From positions 3,568,967-3,632,966 of the forward strand of contig NC_051091.1 in the NCBI RefSeq assembly GCF_901709675.1: DNA of 64,000 nucleotides, read 5' to 3'. This document shows, piece by piece, positions 12,401-27,400 of this stretch (position 1 is its first letter; each line of letters opens with the position of its first letter). The DNA comes from Syngnathus acus (Eukaryota; Chordata; Actinopteri; Syngnathiformes; Syngnathidae). The position numbers were made by a program, and so were the translations under genes. The notes beneath the pieces were generated by a model, which saw nothing but the letters and a program-made list of their open reading frames with translations, did not search any database and was not told the origin of the DNA.

Positions 12401-15400
12401 TCTAGGAGACAGGATAGCTTTTAAAGCACGCCAGCCAGCCAGCACTTAGTGACAGAGATGTAAATTGAGCTTTGCATGCCCCTACGGATTTATTATTCAT
12501 TTGTTTGAGTTGCGCAAGGGTTAAGTTATGGTGAGTTAGTAGAAACGAAATGCCACGTTAGCAGCCTCACATCTTTCATTCCAACATTCCAAATGATTTT
12601 CCAGTCTGTAATGACAAATTATTCAATTCCTTTTCAACTGACCCCTCATGTTTAAATTTAGAACACTTTTAAATATATACCAAAATGAAAATGTCAGCCT
12701 ACCAAGACATTTTGGACACTTCTATACCTCTAACTGAGGAAAAAGGCAATTTTTTTGTTCAAGTATGACTGCTGACTTGTATATTGAGTCATTTATGTAT
12801 TTCCTCTTTATCTGGTGGGAGGATCGATTCTATCACACATCAAAATGTGTTACTCATTCCCGTAGGTGTGAAGAAGGGTTTTTGCAGAGTTTTGCAGTTG
12901 CGCTTTTTTCTATGAAGCATTCCTCCGGCATAAGAACGTGACATAATTTGACGCAGCACGTGGCGTCCTCAGCAGGACGTTCCTCCATTATTTTGGAACC
13001 TGTAGGGCTAAGCGGAACAGACAAGCAAGTTATTTCCCTAAGGAAGATCACATGTTTGGTATTCCGAGGCAAGAGTCAGTTCTTTGTCAAAGCCTTTATT
13101 GGATTTGAAGCTCTTTGCACGCTGCGTGTTTACTCCTGATGGACGACCTGAATGCGGCCGTCCCAGACTAAGCTAAGCGAGCCTTGCATCACATTCCTGT
13201 GTCCCGTGGTCCAGATGAGACAGGAACAGAAAATTCAATCAAATCTAACTTTAAAGAAGGTCTACCCAGCTTCTGGTCTGAGTGGCTCTCTGCAGAGCTG
13301 GTTTGAAGGAGTGAGGACAAGCCCATCTTTGTTTTCTAGAGCCCCTTATGGGAGCGAAGGGGGATTTTTAAGATGTGTAGTCGTTTCAGTCTGGAGATGG
13401 TGTGAGGTGAGTTTATGCCTCACTCCAGCCAGAAGGCAATTTTTGTCCCTGTCCCGCACCACACACACAATATCGTATTTTCCGCTCACTTTCAAAGGCA
13501 AGCCGGCGCTTGATTTGTGCGGAGACATCCTGTCTGGCTCTACTGTAAATGTGTTTGCTTGGCTGCGACACCGCCTGGGCTGGCTCCCGCTTCTTAGCAG
13601 GGCACTGGGTTAATTTACGACGCCTTCAAGGTAGCAGAAATAGACAAGTGTAATTAAAGATAATTTTTCTGCCACACAGCTACCGGCCTTGTGCAAAAGA
13701 TTCGGCAACAATCGGCTCGGGTTGCTCAGCCAGCTGCTTCTTGTGTCGGTCCCCTGACCCCCCCCCCCCCCCCCCCCCCCAGCACAGAGTGCCCACTAAC
13801 TCCTAATTAACTACCCTCAATTAAACCCTAATAGGCTGATTCACAGACGCGCTGTAATGGCCGTTTCCTTCCCTCCCGGTACTCTTCGGAAAGCACCGCC
13901 CTGCTCGATGGCTCTTTCTATCTGTGGTTCTATCTGGGCCAAGATGGCGGGCACAATCGTATTCCCATCTTGTAGAATTCCTGTGGCTTCAAAAGCATTT
14001 TATGATGGAGTCAGTTTGGATTTTAAGGAAAAAGAAAGTAGCCAGCACATTCCCAAATACGAAGTAAATCCCCGGTCTTCAATACAATCTGGGAAATAAT
14101 TTACAACCCCAAGATGGCAGCGAGTTGCTCATATAGTGAAACTACTTGAGTTCTCATCTTACTTGAAACCCGAGTAAAATGATGGTTTTACAATCCGATT
14201 TTGCCCAGCACGTCAACCCAGCTCCAAAAAAAATTGTAGCTCTCTGACCATAGCAAGTTTGCATTTTTTTTACCCAAAAATACAAAACTGAAATATTGCA
14301 ATTCTTCATTCTGGTTTGTTATTTGTTATTCTACATTGAACCAATTGACACCAAGCACAGATTGGCAATAGATGGCTCACATCTATTGAATGAAGAAGCG
14401 GGTTGCCAAACCTCAGAGGCCTTGAAAAGAATAAATCAAACTAGTCTAAGCGTTCAATTCCTGATTCAAGGCCAAAGTTGTATATTTGCCATTAAAATTG
14501 ACTCGGGCTGTGCCAACATTTTGACAGTAAAGCACACAAGGGCGTCTACACTTTACAGATAACATCTCCAGAACTCCAATGAGTTTAATTACATTCAAAT
14601 TATGATTGAATTAAATGAAAAAAATCAGTTGGGCTTTCACCACACACTATTTTCCACATCAGTCATAAAGAAAGAAACCCATGTATTGCTCGGATTGGAA
14701 TAATGAACTTATTTTGTTTTTTTGTTTGTTTGTTTGTTTGTGTGACTTTAATCTCCCATCCTTCATCTGTCATTTTAATATTTTTTTAATTTTGGAAGAT
14801 AACTCAACTTGTGTACGTAACAGAAAGTTTCACACAAGAATGTTTTTTTCTTACCATTCAGTTCCCAAGTAAAGCTCAGCGAATGCTTTCTGCTGCACTT
14901 CACACCAAAGTGTCGGTCCACATTTGAAGTACGCAAACGTTTTTGGACATGTTCCACGTGTAAAATGAATAGACGCAGTATGTGGACGCATTGAACTGTT
15001 TCACTACTTCATACCTTGCGAAGCAACGGCCAACATGGCCACGAACAGATGTTGGTTTTCATTTTCTAAGACTCCGCCAGGACTTCACAGATGTAAAGAA
15101 TCACGGAACATAATTGGCCCTCCTGTACGCGACAGATGTTCAGCAATATCTCAGCTAATTGGACGACATCAACTCCTTTTTCAGGGATGAATGTGGCAAA
15201 GCTGGCTGTTTGAAGCTGCCACTGCACAAATTCTTCCAAGACTCTCTGGAGGAGATAGAGAGGTCACTTCCATTTAGTGGAAGCGGTGCTCGCTGTGCTG
15301 CCTTTTCTCATGCAAATGAATGCAAAGAAAGCATTGTCTGTCAACGTGGCTCCACGCCTCCGCCTTGCTAGCTTTGCATGGGTCTTTCTCTTCTTCCCTT

Positions 15401-18400
15401 GAGAGTGATGTTCCTTTTTAAGTTTTGCCTCATTCAAGACTTCCTCTTCCTTTTTGACTGACAGCCTAGAGCTAGCGAGTTGTATTTTTTTCCCTCTTCC
15501 GCTCCTATTTGGAAAAGTACATGTACAGTGTGCTCTTTCTGACTGCACCCTTTAAATACACAGGTGGTCCTGCTGCCAGAGCATATTTTACTGTCTTAAG
15601 AGTCCTCTCATGCTTTCATGGTTGTTTATATTCCGTATGCAGAGTTGTTTGCACCTGCAGTTATATGAAATGAAATGACTATTTTATTCAACTATATTGC
15701 ATACTGTAGTCAGGGGACATTTACAAAAGACCCTTTAAATGGTTCAAATGTATACAAAAATAATTCATTTACATGGCAACATTTAAAAAAAAGGTTCTTT
15801 AATTTGTTGCCGTGGAAACATACCCTATACTGTGTTTTTTTTAGGACCGATACGGGAAAAACGACATGAAATTAATTATCCTTCTAATTTCTAGTTCCTT
15901 ACCGTAAAACGCAAGGCAGCTGATAAATATGAGTCAAGATATCTTGAAATCAGGTTGGTATCGGCACCGACGTCTGGTATCGGTACTCGCCCGTTTCTCG
16001 TTCTTACTTCAGTGCATCTTGTACCTGAGGCAGAAAAGTTTCAAGCCACTAATTGCTTTAGATTCTGTCATACGATAGCGCCTTGGCAGAGAAAATAACC
16101 GTCAGGTTGAGGAGACGCTCAGGACCACTAAGTGAGTATGCAGAGACCCATGCCAAGATCAACGGCGAGGTGGCAAGAAAGATGCAGAATATACAGAATA
16201 CTGTATGTAGCGTTTAGTAGAACAAATACACTGCCTGACGTACCGAGGCAGCCATTTGCCTCCATCTTGAAGTCAGATCCAAGGGAACATTTTTGCAAAG
16301 GTTGATTGATACGCAAAGGTGGTAAAGTATCCTTGTGAGGACGAGTTCCCACCTCAGTTGAAAGCAAATCTTTTTCCTCTCATTGCCGTCTTATGAAAAC
16401 AGTCGCCTCAAAGCACAAAGCTGAAGCAGGCCGTGTAATATAACATCTAATGTCTCCAACGTCATGCCTATCCTGGCCGGACAATGGGCTTTTTAGTGCT
16501 GCGCCATCCGCCCAGCAGCCTTGGGCAGACTTTTAAACTGCAGAAAATTAAACCTTTTGTCACTGTAGTTTTCACACACCCTCTTTTATGTCGATGGAAA
16601 ATTATCAAGGGAGGCAGCAGGATAGCCTTTATTTGGCTATTATTCCTAGTGCAGGCTTCCTTTTTAACATGTGACTTAGGTCATCGACTTTCCTAATCAC
16701 AAGGTCGTCAACATCAGCATGAACTTTCGACGTAATTTAAAACATTTGCCTTTTGATTTCATATTGTATATCGTTATCTAGCCTTAGACTACCAAGTCAA
16801 ACCTTTGCGCCATAAGTGCAGGCAAAACATATACCGTATTTTCCGCACTATAAGGCGCACCAGATTATAAGGCGCACCTTCAATGAATGGCCCATTTTAA
16901 AATTTTGTCCATATATAAGGCGCACCGGATTATAAGGCGCATAGAATAAATAACTCAACGTTGCTCAAACGTTAATGCAATCACAATATAGTAACACTCG
17001 AAATAGTGAAAACAATAATAATATATCAATAAGTCAACGTTGCTCAAACGTTAATATCACACAACACACAAAATAAACACGTAAAGCTTACTTTAATAAA
17101 TTAGTCCTCATCCACGAATCTATATTGGTCCATATATAAGGCGCACCGGATTATAAGGCGCACTGTCGGTTTTTGAGAAAATTGGAGGTTTTTAGGTGCG
17201 CCTTATAGTGCGGAAAATACGGTATATGAGAGCATATGTGAGTTTAGGAATCCTCTTAAAGCAGTACCGATGGAGACAAAGCCACCAGATTAGTTTTAAA
17301 AAGATATTTGACACCATGATGGAATTTCAATTACAGAAGCTCTGATTTATTTTGCCAATGCATAAGTGGAAATATGAATTTTATTATCCATACGCTCAGT
17401 TGTGGTTTCTGTGTGCAACAAGGAGGCTGTGTTTCTTTTCACTCCAGCACTGCTATATCGGGCCCACAGCTGCTACCTCTCAGCCAAGGCACGCCAACTT
17501 CCACACACACTTGACCTTACACATGGCCCTTTATTTGCGGGATTACAACTTGGAAAAGAAAGAAATACACCCTTCCATTTTTATTCCTGCGATCAAGTCC
17601 CCTTTTGTGTCATCATTTAGCGTTTGGGATGTTTCCCGGCTATCTTACTGAGTTTTTGTTACTTGACTTCCATTCCTTGAACTGAAAGTAAGCGAGCAAA
17701 TCAAAACAAGGCCTTGGTATGATTTAACTGATTGTGGGCTTGGTTCTGTGCGGGTAGCGCGGCTGCATCTCCGTCAGCGACCTCCGTCAGCGACCTCCTC
17801 ACAGAACAAAACCGGGCCAGGCTCCCAGTCCAAACGCCAACATCTGTCATAGCATCTATGGCCTGCTTTTGGTTAGGCCTGTCAACGTTTGGTGCCCCGT
17901 GTTTTCTTTCTTTTTATTGGCGCGCTATGCTATGGCTGCACGGTTTAGCAAGTCACATATTTGTTGGTTACAATCATGTTTTCAACGTTTTCACCACATT
18001 TGATATTTGCTATGAAAACACAAAGCCCACTTGGCATTTCTTTTCATGTAGAGGTTGAGAGTAATGAAAGCCTCTCTGTCTCGTCTGGACCTCCTCCCGG
18101 TTCCTCACCTCCGAGAGACCGGCTTGCTTCTGCACACAAACCACAAATGTAGCACATAATCCCGAACACACTGTCCTGGCCCTCAGCGACAAAAAGCATT
18201 TCACATCCTACATGCCAAGGTTCCGTTTCCAGAAGTTGCATAGTTGACACATTAGGAAATAGACTTGAGTTCATTTTTCAATTAGTTGTTCCAGACGAGT
18301 AATATTTGTCACACTGCAGTCAGAGAGAGCCAAGTGATTATTTTGTTGCGAAAGTCCAAATAAACTCAGTGTGGGGTACGACCTCCCTAATTTGAACCAA

Positions 18401-21400
18401 ATGTGCGGAACATTACAAGCATTATGCAAAACCTTACAGGGCACAAAAGCTGAAGTGGAGCATTAATAATGAAAATGGTTTGATGCTTTTCCACGAGTCA
18501 ACACCTTCAAAGTCAAAGAACTGATCAAGTGGGCGTTTACTACCGAATCTTTACTGCTTTCCAACCAATGAACATTTTAGGCAACCCTCTGAATGTGGTC
18601 AATCGTTATTGAGTGCAGACGTTTACATTACGGACATGCCAATCAGTCTTTTTCCTCTATGACCTTTCTCGCCGATGTCCAAACTCCGAGACTAAGGTGG
18701 GGGAGGGGTTGCTTGCCATTTGAACCGGTTGTTAGCTATGAAATCTTGCAATGAGGTCAGTGAGTCTTTGGCATGGTGCTTGGCATGGTGTGTTTGCCCA
18801 AGACTTTCCGCTTTACCCTGACACCGAGCAGTGACAGAATTTAAATTCCTCCCCGAGTACAGCACCAAACAAGGAATGGAGAACAGGCACGTGAGAGAAG
18901 AGGTGACATTCAATTGACTAAACATATTCTTTGTCGTGTTCTTTTTTCCCATATGACCGTGAAGTGTTTCTTAACCAACAGATAAAGGAAATTGTATTTT
19001 GCTACCATGCGTGGACTGAATGTTGTGTGTCTTGGCAGTTTTTTGGTGCTTCTTAAACTGAAGCATACCATTTGTTCAATCATGAAGTCTCTTAAAGAAC
19101 CTTGCTGAGACTTGCGTCTGTCAGATTTTAAAAACAACAAATCAACAAAACACACACACACACAAATCCCATACAATCAGCATCATTCATAAAATGGCTG
19201 CTGTGGTTATATGTCTTCGTTCCGTTTCAGCCGCTCATGGCTATGTTTGGCCACCCATGAATTATGTTGCGCCATGCAGAAAGTCAAGGGGGGGCGGGCA
19301 GACTAAAGACTCCAGTGTCGTTGAAGCGGGACGCTGACAAACTCTGCAGTTTTGCTTTTCCCAGGAAGACTGCTGAAATTACAAGTAGTCACTCTCCACG
19401 TCGAAAGCATGACACACTCTCATCTCTCACTGTCTCTTCTCTCCTCATCTTGAGCCCACATTTACTCTCTCTTGCTCTCCAAGTTCTGATTAATCAAGTA
19501 TGACTCTGCAAGGAAAAAATTTAGCTGTGTGGTTTTGATGCTCCCTTGCTTGTTTCTATGACCAAATATGGAATGCTTGGAGGTAAAACGTCAACACCTA
19601 CTAGGCTATGGTAATCCTTCACTCAATCATGTCACGGAGTCTACAAAACACAATATACTTTATTTGGTGATGAAGTGGAGCATGTGTTTGTGGGTAATGG
19701 CCGAATACCACTTGAGTGGATATCATTTACTTCACCAAGAGGGATTAAAGAAGTCAAGAACCACATAGTGTCGGTGTCTCCCGGATTTTCCCGAGGAATT
19801 GTCACGCGCGGGCTTTCGCATCTGACCGAGCTGTTTGTCCAGCGAGCAAAAGTCAACACAAAGAGTAAAATGGCTCTCCCCTTGTCACAAGAACTGGTCA
19901 TTCAATTGGAACTAGGGGAGGAACTCACTCCCATAAGATTCATTTTGGTCAAGCATCGGTGTCCTAACACCTTCTGAACGTATTTTTTCCTTTGCACCGT
20001 AATCTGTAAATTGTAAAACATGGATGAGGTGGTGGCCATACTAAAAGATAATGGCCAGCCTTCAGCATCTCCACTAAGTAGTACAGTTCACCAATGTAAC
20101 TGCAAATTGACACATCATTGTGTGTAAAGGCAAAACAGCAAGAGGTACTTTACTTGCGTAAAGCAAACAAAGTAATTTGCCACTTAATTCAACAAAGAAA
20201 ATAAACAGTACAGTATGCTGACATTAACAGTCAACAAGACATACAGTTTTATGGCCACCTCCCATCGTGAACCACAATATTGATTGAAGTGTCGCTTTTT
20301 GTCTTCTTGCCATTCCCCTCTCATTGTCAACACTGGATGCCTTACTCTTCCGCTCTCGCAACTGTGCGAGGCACAACCCAACCGTGAATTCTTTTGGAAT
20401 GCAAAACGACAGTCGTTAAGATGCTGTGCTGTCAACAAGTCACTGGGTGTATGTAAACTCCTTCCATAATTTTCGGCTTGTAAAAAGCTAGCGGAGCTGC
20501 TCTCGAGTCACTCAACTGTATTTTTGTTGGCGGTAAAGTCATTGAGTGTCTTCGGGGAAGATGAAAGGATGGCATTCTGAGAATTGTCGTAATCCGCCTC
20601 CTCTTTTTACCCAACCAAGAGAACCATTTATGAACCATTTTGGTTCGGACTTGTGGTTTGCCAACATTGTTTCATCTCAGGCAAGCCACAGTTTCATCCA
20701 TCACCTTCGTCGTGATAAAAGAAAAGAGTCACATCAAATTGGGGCTATTATCTAACTGCTGAGCAGGCACATCAGCTTCCGTGCCATCATTCCTCAGCTC
20801 ACGTTGACCCCGGTGATGACACGGCTCACATGCTTCCATGCCAGTTGCATCCATCCAAGATGCTTTTTGTGCACCAAACAAGCGTGTCATTCCACACATT
20901 CCTGAGTGGAATCTCAGTCCTTTCAGCATGACCTTCAACTTATCTCTCCATCGGAGCTTGTCTGCTAGGGAGAGAACAAAGTTAAGAAGTACGAAGGTGG
21001 TAAGGGCAGAAAGTTCCAGCTCTTTAGTCTAACGTCACGATGATACGGCTGTCATTCGGGCGTCCAGTCACTGAATTTATGTGCTTGATCTCTGTGTTGT
21101 GATATATGGAAAGAAGGAGACAGAAAAAAACGGGTCACATTGGCATCAGTGTTGTTTTTGTCTCTTCCCCCTGGTGTCAAACTGTCATGGTTTCTCAATT
21201 GATGTCATTGGGGGAACATTGTAGCCATTTAGTGGCTCTTTAGAAAGGAGCACAATGTGCTGGGCACATCATGAGCTGGCTGTGTGGATGTGTTCAAGTA
21301 TGGGAGTAAATCCTTGCAATCCCTTGCACATAATTTCGATTGTCCTAAGTCCTCACAGTTGAACGCCATCGGGCTAATTCCCGAAAGCGTGCGCTTGCAT

Positions 21401-24400
21401 ACAGCTGAGGTCTCATCAGTCAAATCCTTAACATCAGTCAAATTGCCAACACATGGTGTCTCTTGAGCTCAGGGGTGCGGCGCAGAGTTGGAGGAATACG
21501 AGGTGCTGGCGTGAAATCATTATTTGTATTTGTCTTTTATTGCTCAAGCTGTTCAGACTTGTCAGTCACTGTTGTGTTGCCAGTCTTGTAAATCAACTTG
21601 AAGGGTCATTGATTACCTCAGAAAATTAGCGGTTTTGAAAGTCGTTTTGCAAGATATGCCTCGAAGCAGACCACAAGGAACTTTGTGATGAGATGTGCTG
21701 TTCTAAATTATAAGCCATATGCGTTTTGTTCATTTTCCTAAAGAACCTATCAAATGTGCATTTTTTTAATATATCCGGCTGAATTGTTAGAAATTCTGTC
21801 AAACATGAGCACCGGTTTCAGGGTAAGCTTCTCGCCTACGAGTAGACAAATCTGACACATGGTGACATACCTCAGCACTTAAGCTCATCGCACAATGTTC
21901 AGTGGTGGTGGAAACCACACAACTCAGCGACCGCCGCTTAACCGCTCTCCCAATCACCAGCTCTTAACTTTTGTCATGATTTAAGTCTGGACCAAAAATA
22001 TTCCCCTGCCCCCTCCCCTCCGGACAATCATAAATCTGCCTTAAGCCGGCACAGTCAGAGAACAGGCTGTGTTTTTCCATACAGACCAACCATTCTTGGT
22101 TCATGAGCAGACCACATGCAGCCTTGGCCATCGTCTGGAAACAAGATACACGACATAATGCATCTTTGGATTTATGTGGAATAATCTAAATTTCACACAT
22201 AGAGTTGGGAGTTTTTGTTGTGGTCCCATGAAAACACATAGAACTGTTTTTCATTTGACAATGTTTTGGTGCATTCCGGTGGCAGCAAAAGCCTTCTAGA
22301 ACATCTAAAATATTACTTGGAGTTCACCAGAGTTGCATGATTTGCTAATACTGAACACCTTCCCATCTATAAGAGGGTGTGCAAACTCGGTTGTTTCGCT
22401 TTACTTCCACCCTCGAAATGGCTCATATGTTTCTCGGCATCGATACATATACCCGAAATAGAACCCTGAGCTGGGACTGGCACAAGTATCATGGATCTTA
22501 TGATTTTGCATGTGTCAAGCAGTCATCATCGGGGAAGGGAGTGTGCTGATGCTCACGTAACTCTGGAACCTCATCTCTTGCCATGTTCATGTCATGTGAA
22601 TGTACTGTACTGATAACTTTATCAACTTCTGCTGAGTGTGTTCATAAAAATCCATGTGGCAGGACGACGACTCGTAAACAGTCTTTATTAATAACGCAAG
22701 TCTTTAAAAGTCCCCATTTGAGAAACCAGTCGTTTGTCTCCATAAGACTGCGATGCTGTTCACTCCATAACTATCGTCCATCCACTGGCCAGCTCTGTTT
22801 ATTCTCTATTAGCTCATTTGTGGCCTTAAAGGCTTGGAGGCCCGCTTTTAGCGGCCAGCTCAAGGTGTAAGAGAGCTCTGTGCAAATGGCAGCGCTATTT
22901 TGTGTCCTGTACAGCGGGAGACATGTTGTTTGGTTACTCTTGAAGGTCCACATTCATTCAGTGAGGCCCAGTGTTAGCCAGCAGCTTGCCGAGCATACAA
23001 CAGCGTGTCTGTTGTGTAGACAAGACTTAAGCTGTGTCAGCTCCTTTGGGGGAAGAAAACATGCCAAAGAAAATGTGCTGCTCATTAGATTTGATTTGTA
23101 TGTGCAAGTATCACTTCTCACAAAAGTCTCAATTTGTATAGTTATGAGATAGCAACGCTGAATTATGATTGTCCAGACTAGCCTGTTGTTTTCGTCAAAG
23201 GCTGCTGCAGGTTTTGAGGAACTGCATTGTTTTAAAAAAAAAAACAAGACAGTGTTGTAACTGACAAAAACCTGGCATCAATTTTCTAAAAGAAACCTCT
23301 TGGCACTCTAAACTAATCTCATTTGGACACATAAAAGCACATAACCCTCAAAAGTCTTGCCAATTTTGGTGATGAAAATACATCAAAACACACACTTCAT
23401 TTTTACAGAGTCGATTTGGACTTTAGGGAGTGTTCAACCGAATCGCTCATCCGGTTAGAGGCGTTTTGCAGAGAGCTTTTGGATTTATTCTAATCTATGA
23501 TGCTTTACTCATCCAATTGCCATAAATAACAAATCACCACCACTCGCAGAAACAATTCCCAGAAGAACTCAGTTTATGAACACCACCCAAATTACCATTC
23601 AAATAATGAGATTTGACTTTCAAAGAGGCTCCCTGAAAACATTCTTATCCCCACAAAGAGATGATTTATTACAAAGCAGCACGAGCCTCTGTGCCAGTCT
23701 GCTACATCTTAATATGGTCATTTGGTTGCTATGATGACTGAAACAAAGCAGGAGGTACGCTTGTTGCAAGTCCCATGAAAAATAAACAGAGGAGGGTAAG
23801 AAAACACACCGTAGCAAGATGTGAACACTGGAGGAATGGCTCTTCGATAGAAAGCTGACATTCTTGATAAATCCCAGACATTTTTCAAGAATTGTCACTC
23901 AGCCAACATATGCGAACATACTTGTTGGTAGCCCCGAGGCTCAAACAAATGTATCTCAGTTGGATTTAAATTATATTGCCAAAATCAACTGCATGTAACT
24001 TTTCATGTTGGTTGGATTTGGACTAGAAAGCTGCCATCAGTCATATCGTCTGAATGTGTCACATTGACCCTGACCTGGCGTGAGAACAAACAAGAAAGGC
24101 AAACGTGATTTTTTTTTAAAGGCGGTCTGAGAAATAGTCCAAGTTTGTGATTCTGTCTCCGAGATGACGAGGCTTTGATCCCATCTCAGGAGAATGTAGC
24201 CGGATCTCCTCCTCCCTCTTGGTCTCATCCGTTGTTTTCTTCGGCGCTATCTGTCTCTGGTTCTCTGTCGTGACAACAGCTCGCAGCTGCACCCACAGCT
24301 GGGCGTCGCTCTACAGCAGACTCGCTCTTTATCAGCCTGATAGGTCACATCTGCCTGCCGTGGTTCTACCTTTGGGGGGTTTGGCATTGGTGAGTTGGAC

Positions 24401-27400
24401 TTAGTTTTGGGAACCTGGATATGAAAGCATCTTGTGTTTGCAGCCATGGAGTATTGACTAAATGTGTTAAGGGCTGAAATGTTCTGTAACCTTTGTATAC
24501 AGTGTAGCTAGTATACAAATGCATGTTATGAGTGGTGTCCCCTCTGGTCCTTCAGCAATAAGACTTGTGGTCCAAATGTCTATTCAAGACTGAACTGATG
24601 TGACCTTTGTGTTCTGCAGCTCTTTTGTTTACTGTGCAAGTGTGACTGGCAGCCACAAAAATGATGACGCAGCGTACGGCTTACAGTCCACCATCAGAAA
24701 ATGCTTGTTCTGTCTTGAGGTCTCTTTTCTCCTCTCTTGGCATGAAGACTTGAATATAACACCCCAGCCCAGCCCCAGCCCCAGAGAACCCGTTTCCTGC
24801 CATGCCTCCATGTTGAAATCAGATCCCAACGATGCGAAGGCCTTGTTTTTCTTGGCAAGGACCGCACACAGACACTCACATGTTCAGAGCTGAGGCTTCC
24901 ACCCACCGACACTACCTCTGCTACAACTCTCCTCTTTTCTTTATAAATTCACAAAAGAAAGCCATACCTGATTTCAAATTCAATCTTTTTTTTACGACGA
25001 GCGACTAATCTGTCGACATCTTTGTGATGAATATTTGAGATGCTCGGCTTGCATGTTGCTCTCTCCATTTTGAAGCTGTAATTTGAGCCAGTCCTTCAGC
25101 CAGCGCACAATTTAATGACGTATAAATATATCCAGATGGAATTTTAAATTGTTCCAAATAAATGGCTCGTGTGGCTTTTAAGATAACATTTGTATCGCTT
25201 AAAGACAAATGCATCATGTTTTTATGACACCAAGAAGGCCCGTCTTTGTTGAAAACAGCAACATTCCGTGGAGTTAAGGCTCATTTTTTCCCCCTCAGCC
25301 CCATTTTAAATGAGTCCTATGACTTCGATCCTCTCAGCTTGGCTCAAATGAAAACGAACTTAGCAGACTGTGAGGCAGAAAGAAAAAAAAGCATATTGTT
25401 TTTCTGCGGCTTGTGGGAACAGGCTTATGAAGATGACTTCAACAACAGAAGCGTGCACTCTGGTCTGTCTGCTCGTTTACGTGCCTTGGGCCGTCGCGCC
25501 CCTGCCACGGCCCGGGGCGCTTTAACGACAGCCGCGCTTTAGTGCCATGCATGAAAAGCTCCTCCGAGTCTCGGAGGGGGCGCTGAAACTGCGCTTGTCA
25601 TGGTCCGACACCTAAACCAAACCCGGCCTTTCTGATTGCGATTACGTGTGCGCATATCTCGGAAGCGCCTGCAAAAAATTGGGCTCATCAGCAGCACTAA
25701 ACAGTCCCATATTTTAGGTTGCAATTTCTTTGTTCCACACACGTGGATAACTTTCCAATTCCCTCTGTCTTTCTCTTTCTTCTTCCTGCTATGAGATGGG
25801 CCATTGTGGTTAGCATGTAGCAGAATGTCCCCACGGGTTAAACTTCCGTGGGGTCCTCTATTGAAGACGGCTTGAGAGCAAAAACATGACTTCCCATCGC
25901 CCACTCCCACCCGGTTAGAGATCACACAATACAGCTGTTCAAATATATAGAAGGCCTGTGTGAAGTCGCCGACAAGCGCGGCCGACAGTCTCCTCCCCGC
26001 CTTCCGATCGCACAGCCGTCACTGTCCACCTCTCTGCTGCTTTGGCAAGACTACAGCTCGTTCTTTGTCTCGGCTTCCCGATTTGACGTCAGCCTCTTTG
26101 CACATCATCATCTCTTGTTGTTCTTGCGAAATCTTGTTACGTTCCCAGGGCTACCAATTAGTTGTATGACGTTTGGGCCCAAGGAGAGGGGGGCGAATAG
26201 GCGGCGCTTCTTACCCCACCTCAAGTGTGTATCTTTCCAGCCGAGGTCAAATTAAAAGACCAAGCGAGTCGCGTTCACGGCGAGTTGAAAGGTCTCCTCT
26301 GCGGCCGTGGAGAAACAGCTGCACAGACTCCGAACTGTCTGTTCTCAGTTGTTGTCGGAGTTGTGCCTCAGAGAGAGAAGAGCTGCTCTCATGTCAGACT
26401 TTTACAGCACCCCCCCACACACACACACGCACACAACCTGATGTGCACACAACATTCACACACAGACACACAGCCCCAACCAAAAAAACGAGCATGTGTT
26501 TACTCGGAAGGCGGTGTCCCTGTTTCCTCATGGCCTTATCACGCCAGCATAATAAGGCGCAATTACAAAAACGATAGGATAGTGTGGAAAAAAAGCCAAC
26601 TGGTCATGGAAGGAAATAATCACTTGTTAAATGATATTGGCCAGATTGATGGGAAAAGAATTGTAACCTTTGCATTTCAGTTGAATCAACAACAAAAATG
26701 AACTTTGTGTGAATAACAATGGAGAGTCTTTATTTTGTTTATTTCATTCGCAAATTTTTTATCGGCTAGACGTCTTGGCACGCTCTTTCCATAACAGACG
26801 TCACTATCGGCATGCCAGTCTGAGCATGCCTGAATTCTCGCACGGCTAACCGAAATCAACCTTGATGGAACTGATGATGGATACACTGAGAGGAACTCAA
26901 GTCAAATTTGCGTTACACCCTCCGGTGTCGATGAAGAAACGTTTCCACAAGCAATCAGTCTATATGGCTAAAAAAATGTGTTGACTTTGTGTATCACAGT
27001 TGAAATGAACATTGTTATCCGCACGAGAAAAGACGGTACGGTGCCACGTGTAACTCACCAACTGACTGAGGTCCGAAGGGATCGGTTCCATCTTAAATTT
27101 AAACCTGTGGACAGACAGGTCTCGCCAGCGGCCGACCCTCATTCCAGCCTGTGGGGAGAGAAGAAGAAAAACACGCAAAAAGAAAAACAGAGCACCCCGG
27201 GCTGTAGAAGCTTCTTCCTCAGACTGCCGCCTCTGCTTTTTCACCTCCATCCTCTTTTTTCTCCCTTGCGTCTTCTTTAAACGCCTATCATGAAATGCTA
27301 AATAATCCGCAAAGAGTTTTACGAGTCTTCCCGCTCGGGAGAAAAGCGCTAAATTGTTTTCATCTTGTATCATTGTCGTTGTTTCTCTTCGATTGTGGGT

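Larger units (their letters stand above)
9843..16833 (+). other. pdzrn3: pdzrn3 intron 3, first part
   Basis: Start of the 38-kb third intron. No supportable exon. It contains a 23-base C run at 13758-13780, followed by an AT-rich stretch with TAATTA and CAATTA cores (13800-13850), and a GTTT microsatellite near 14715-14742. The size of the intron and the developmental nature of the gene make embedded enhancers likely, but none can be shown from one genome. Confidence 0.6.

Noticed and set aside
26173-26701. Two overlapping plus-strand open frames of 134 and 158 codons in intron 3
   Set aside because: They overlap each other in different frames, cross a CA microsatellite, and show no motif or splice framing.
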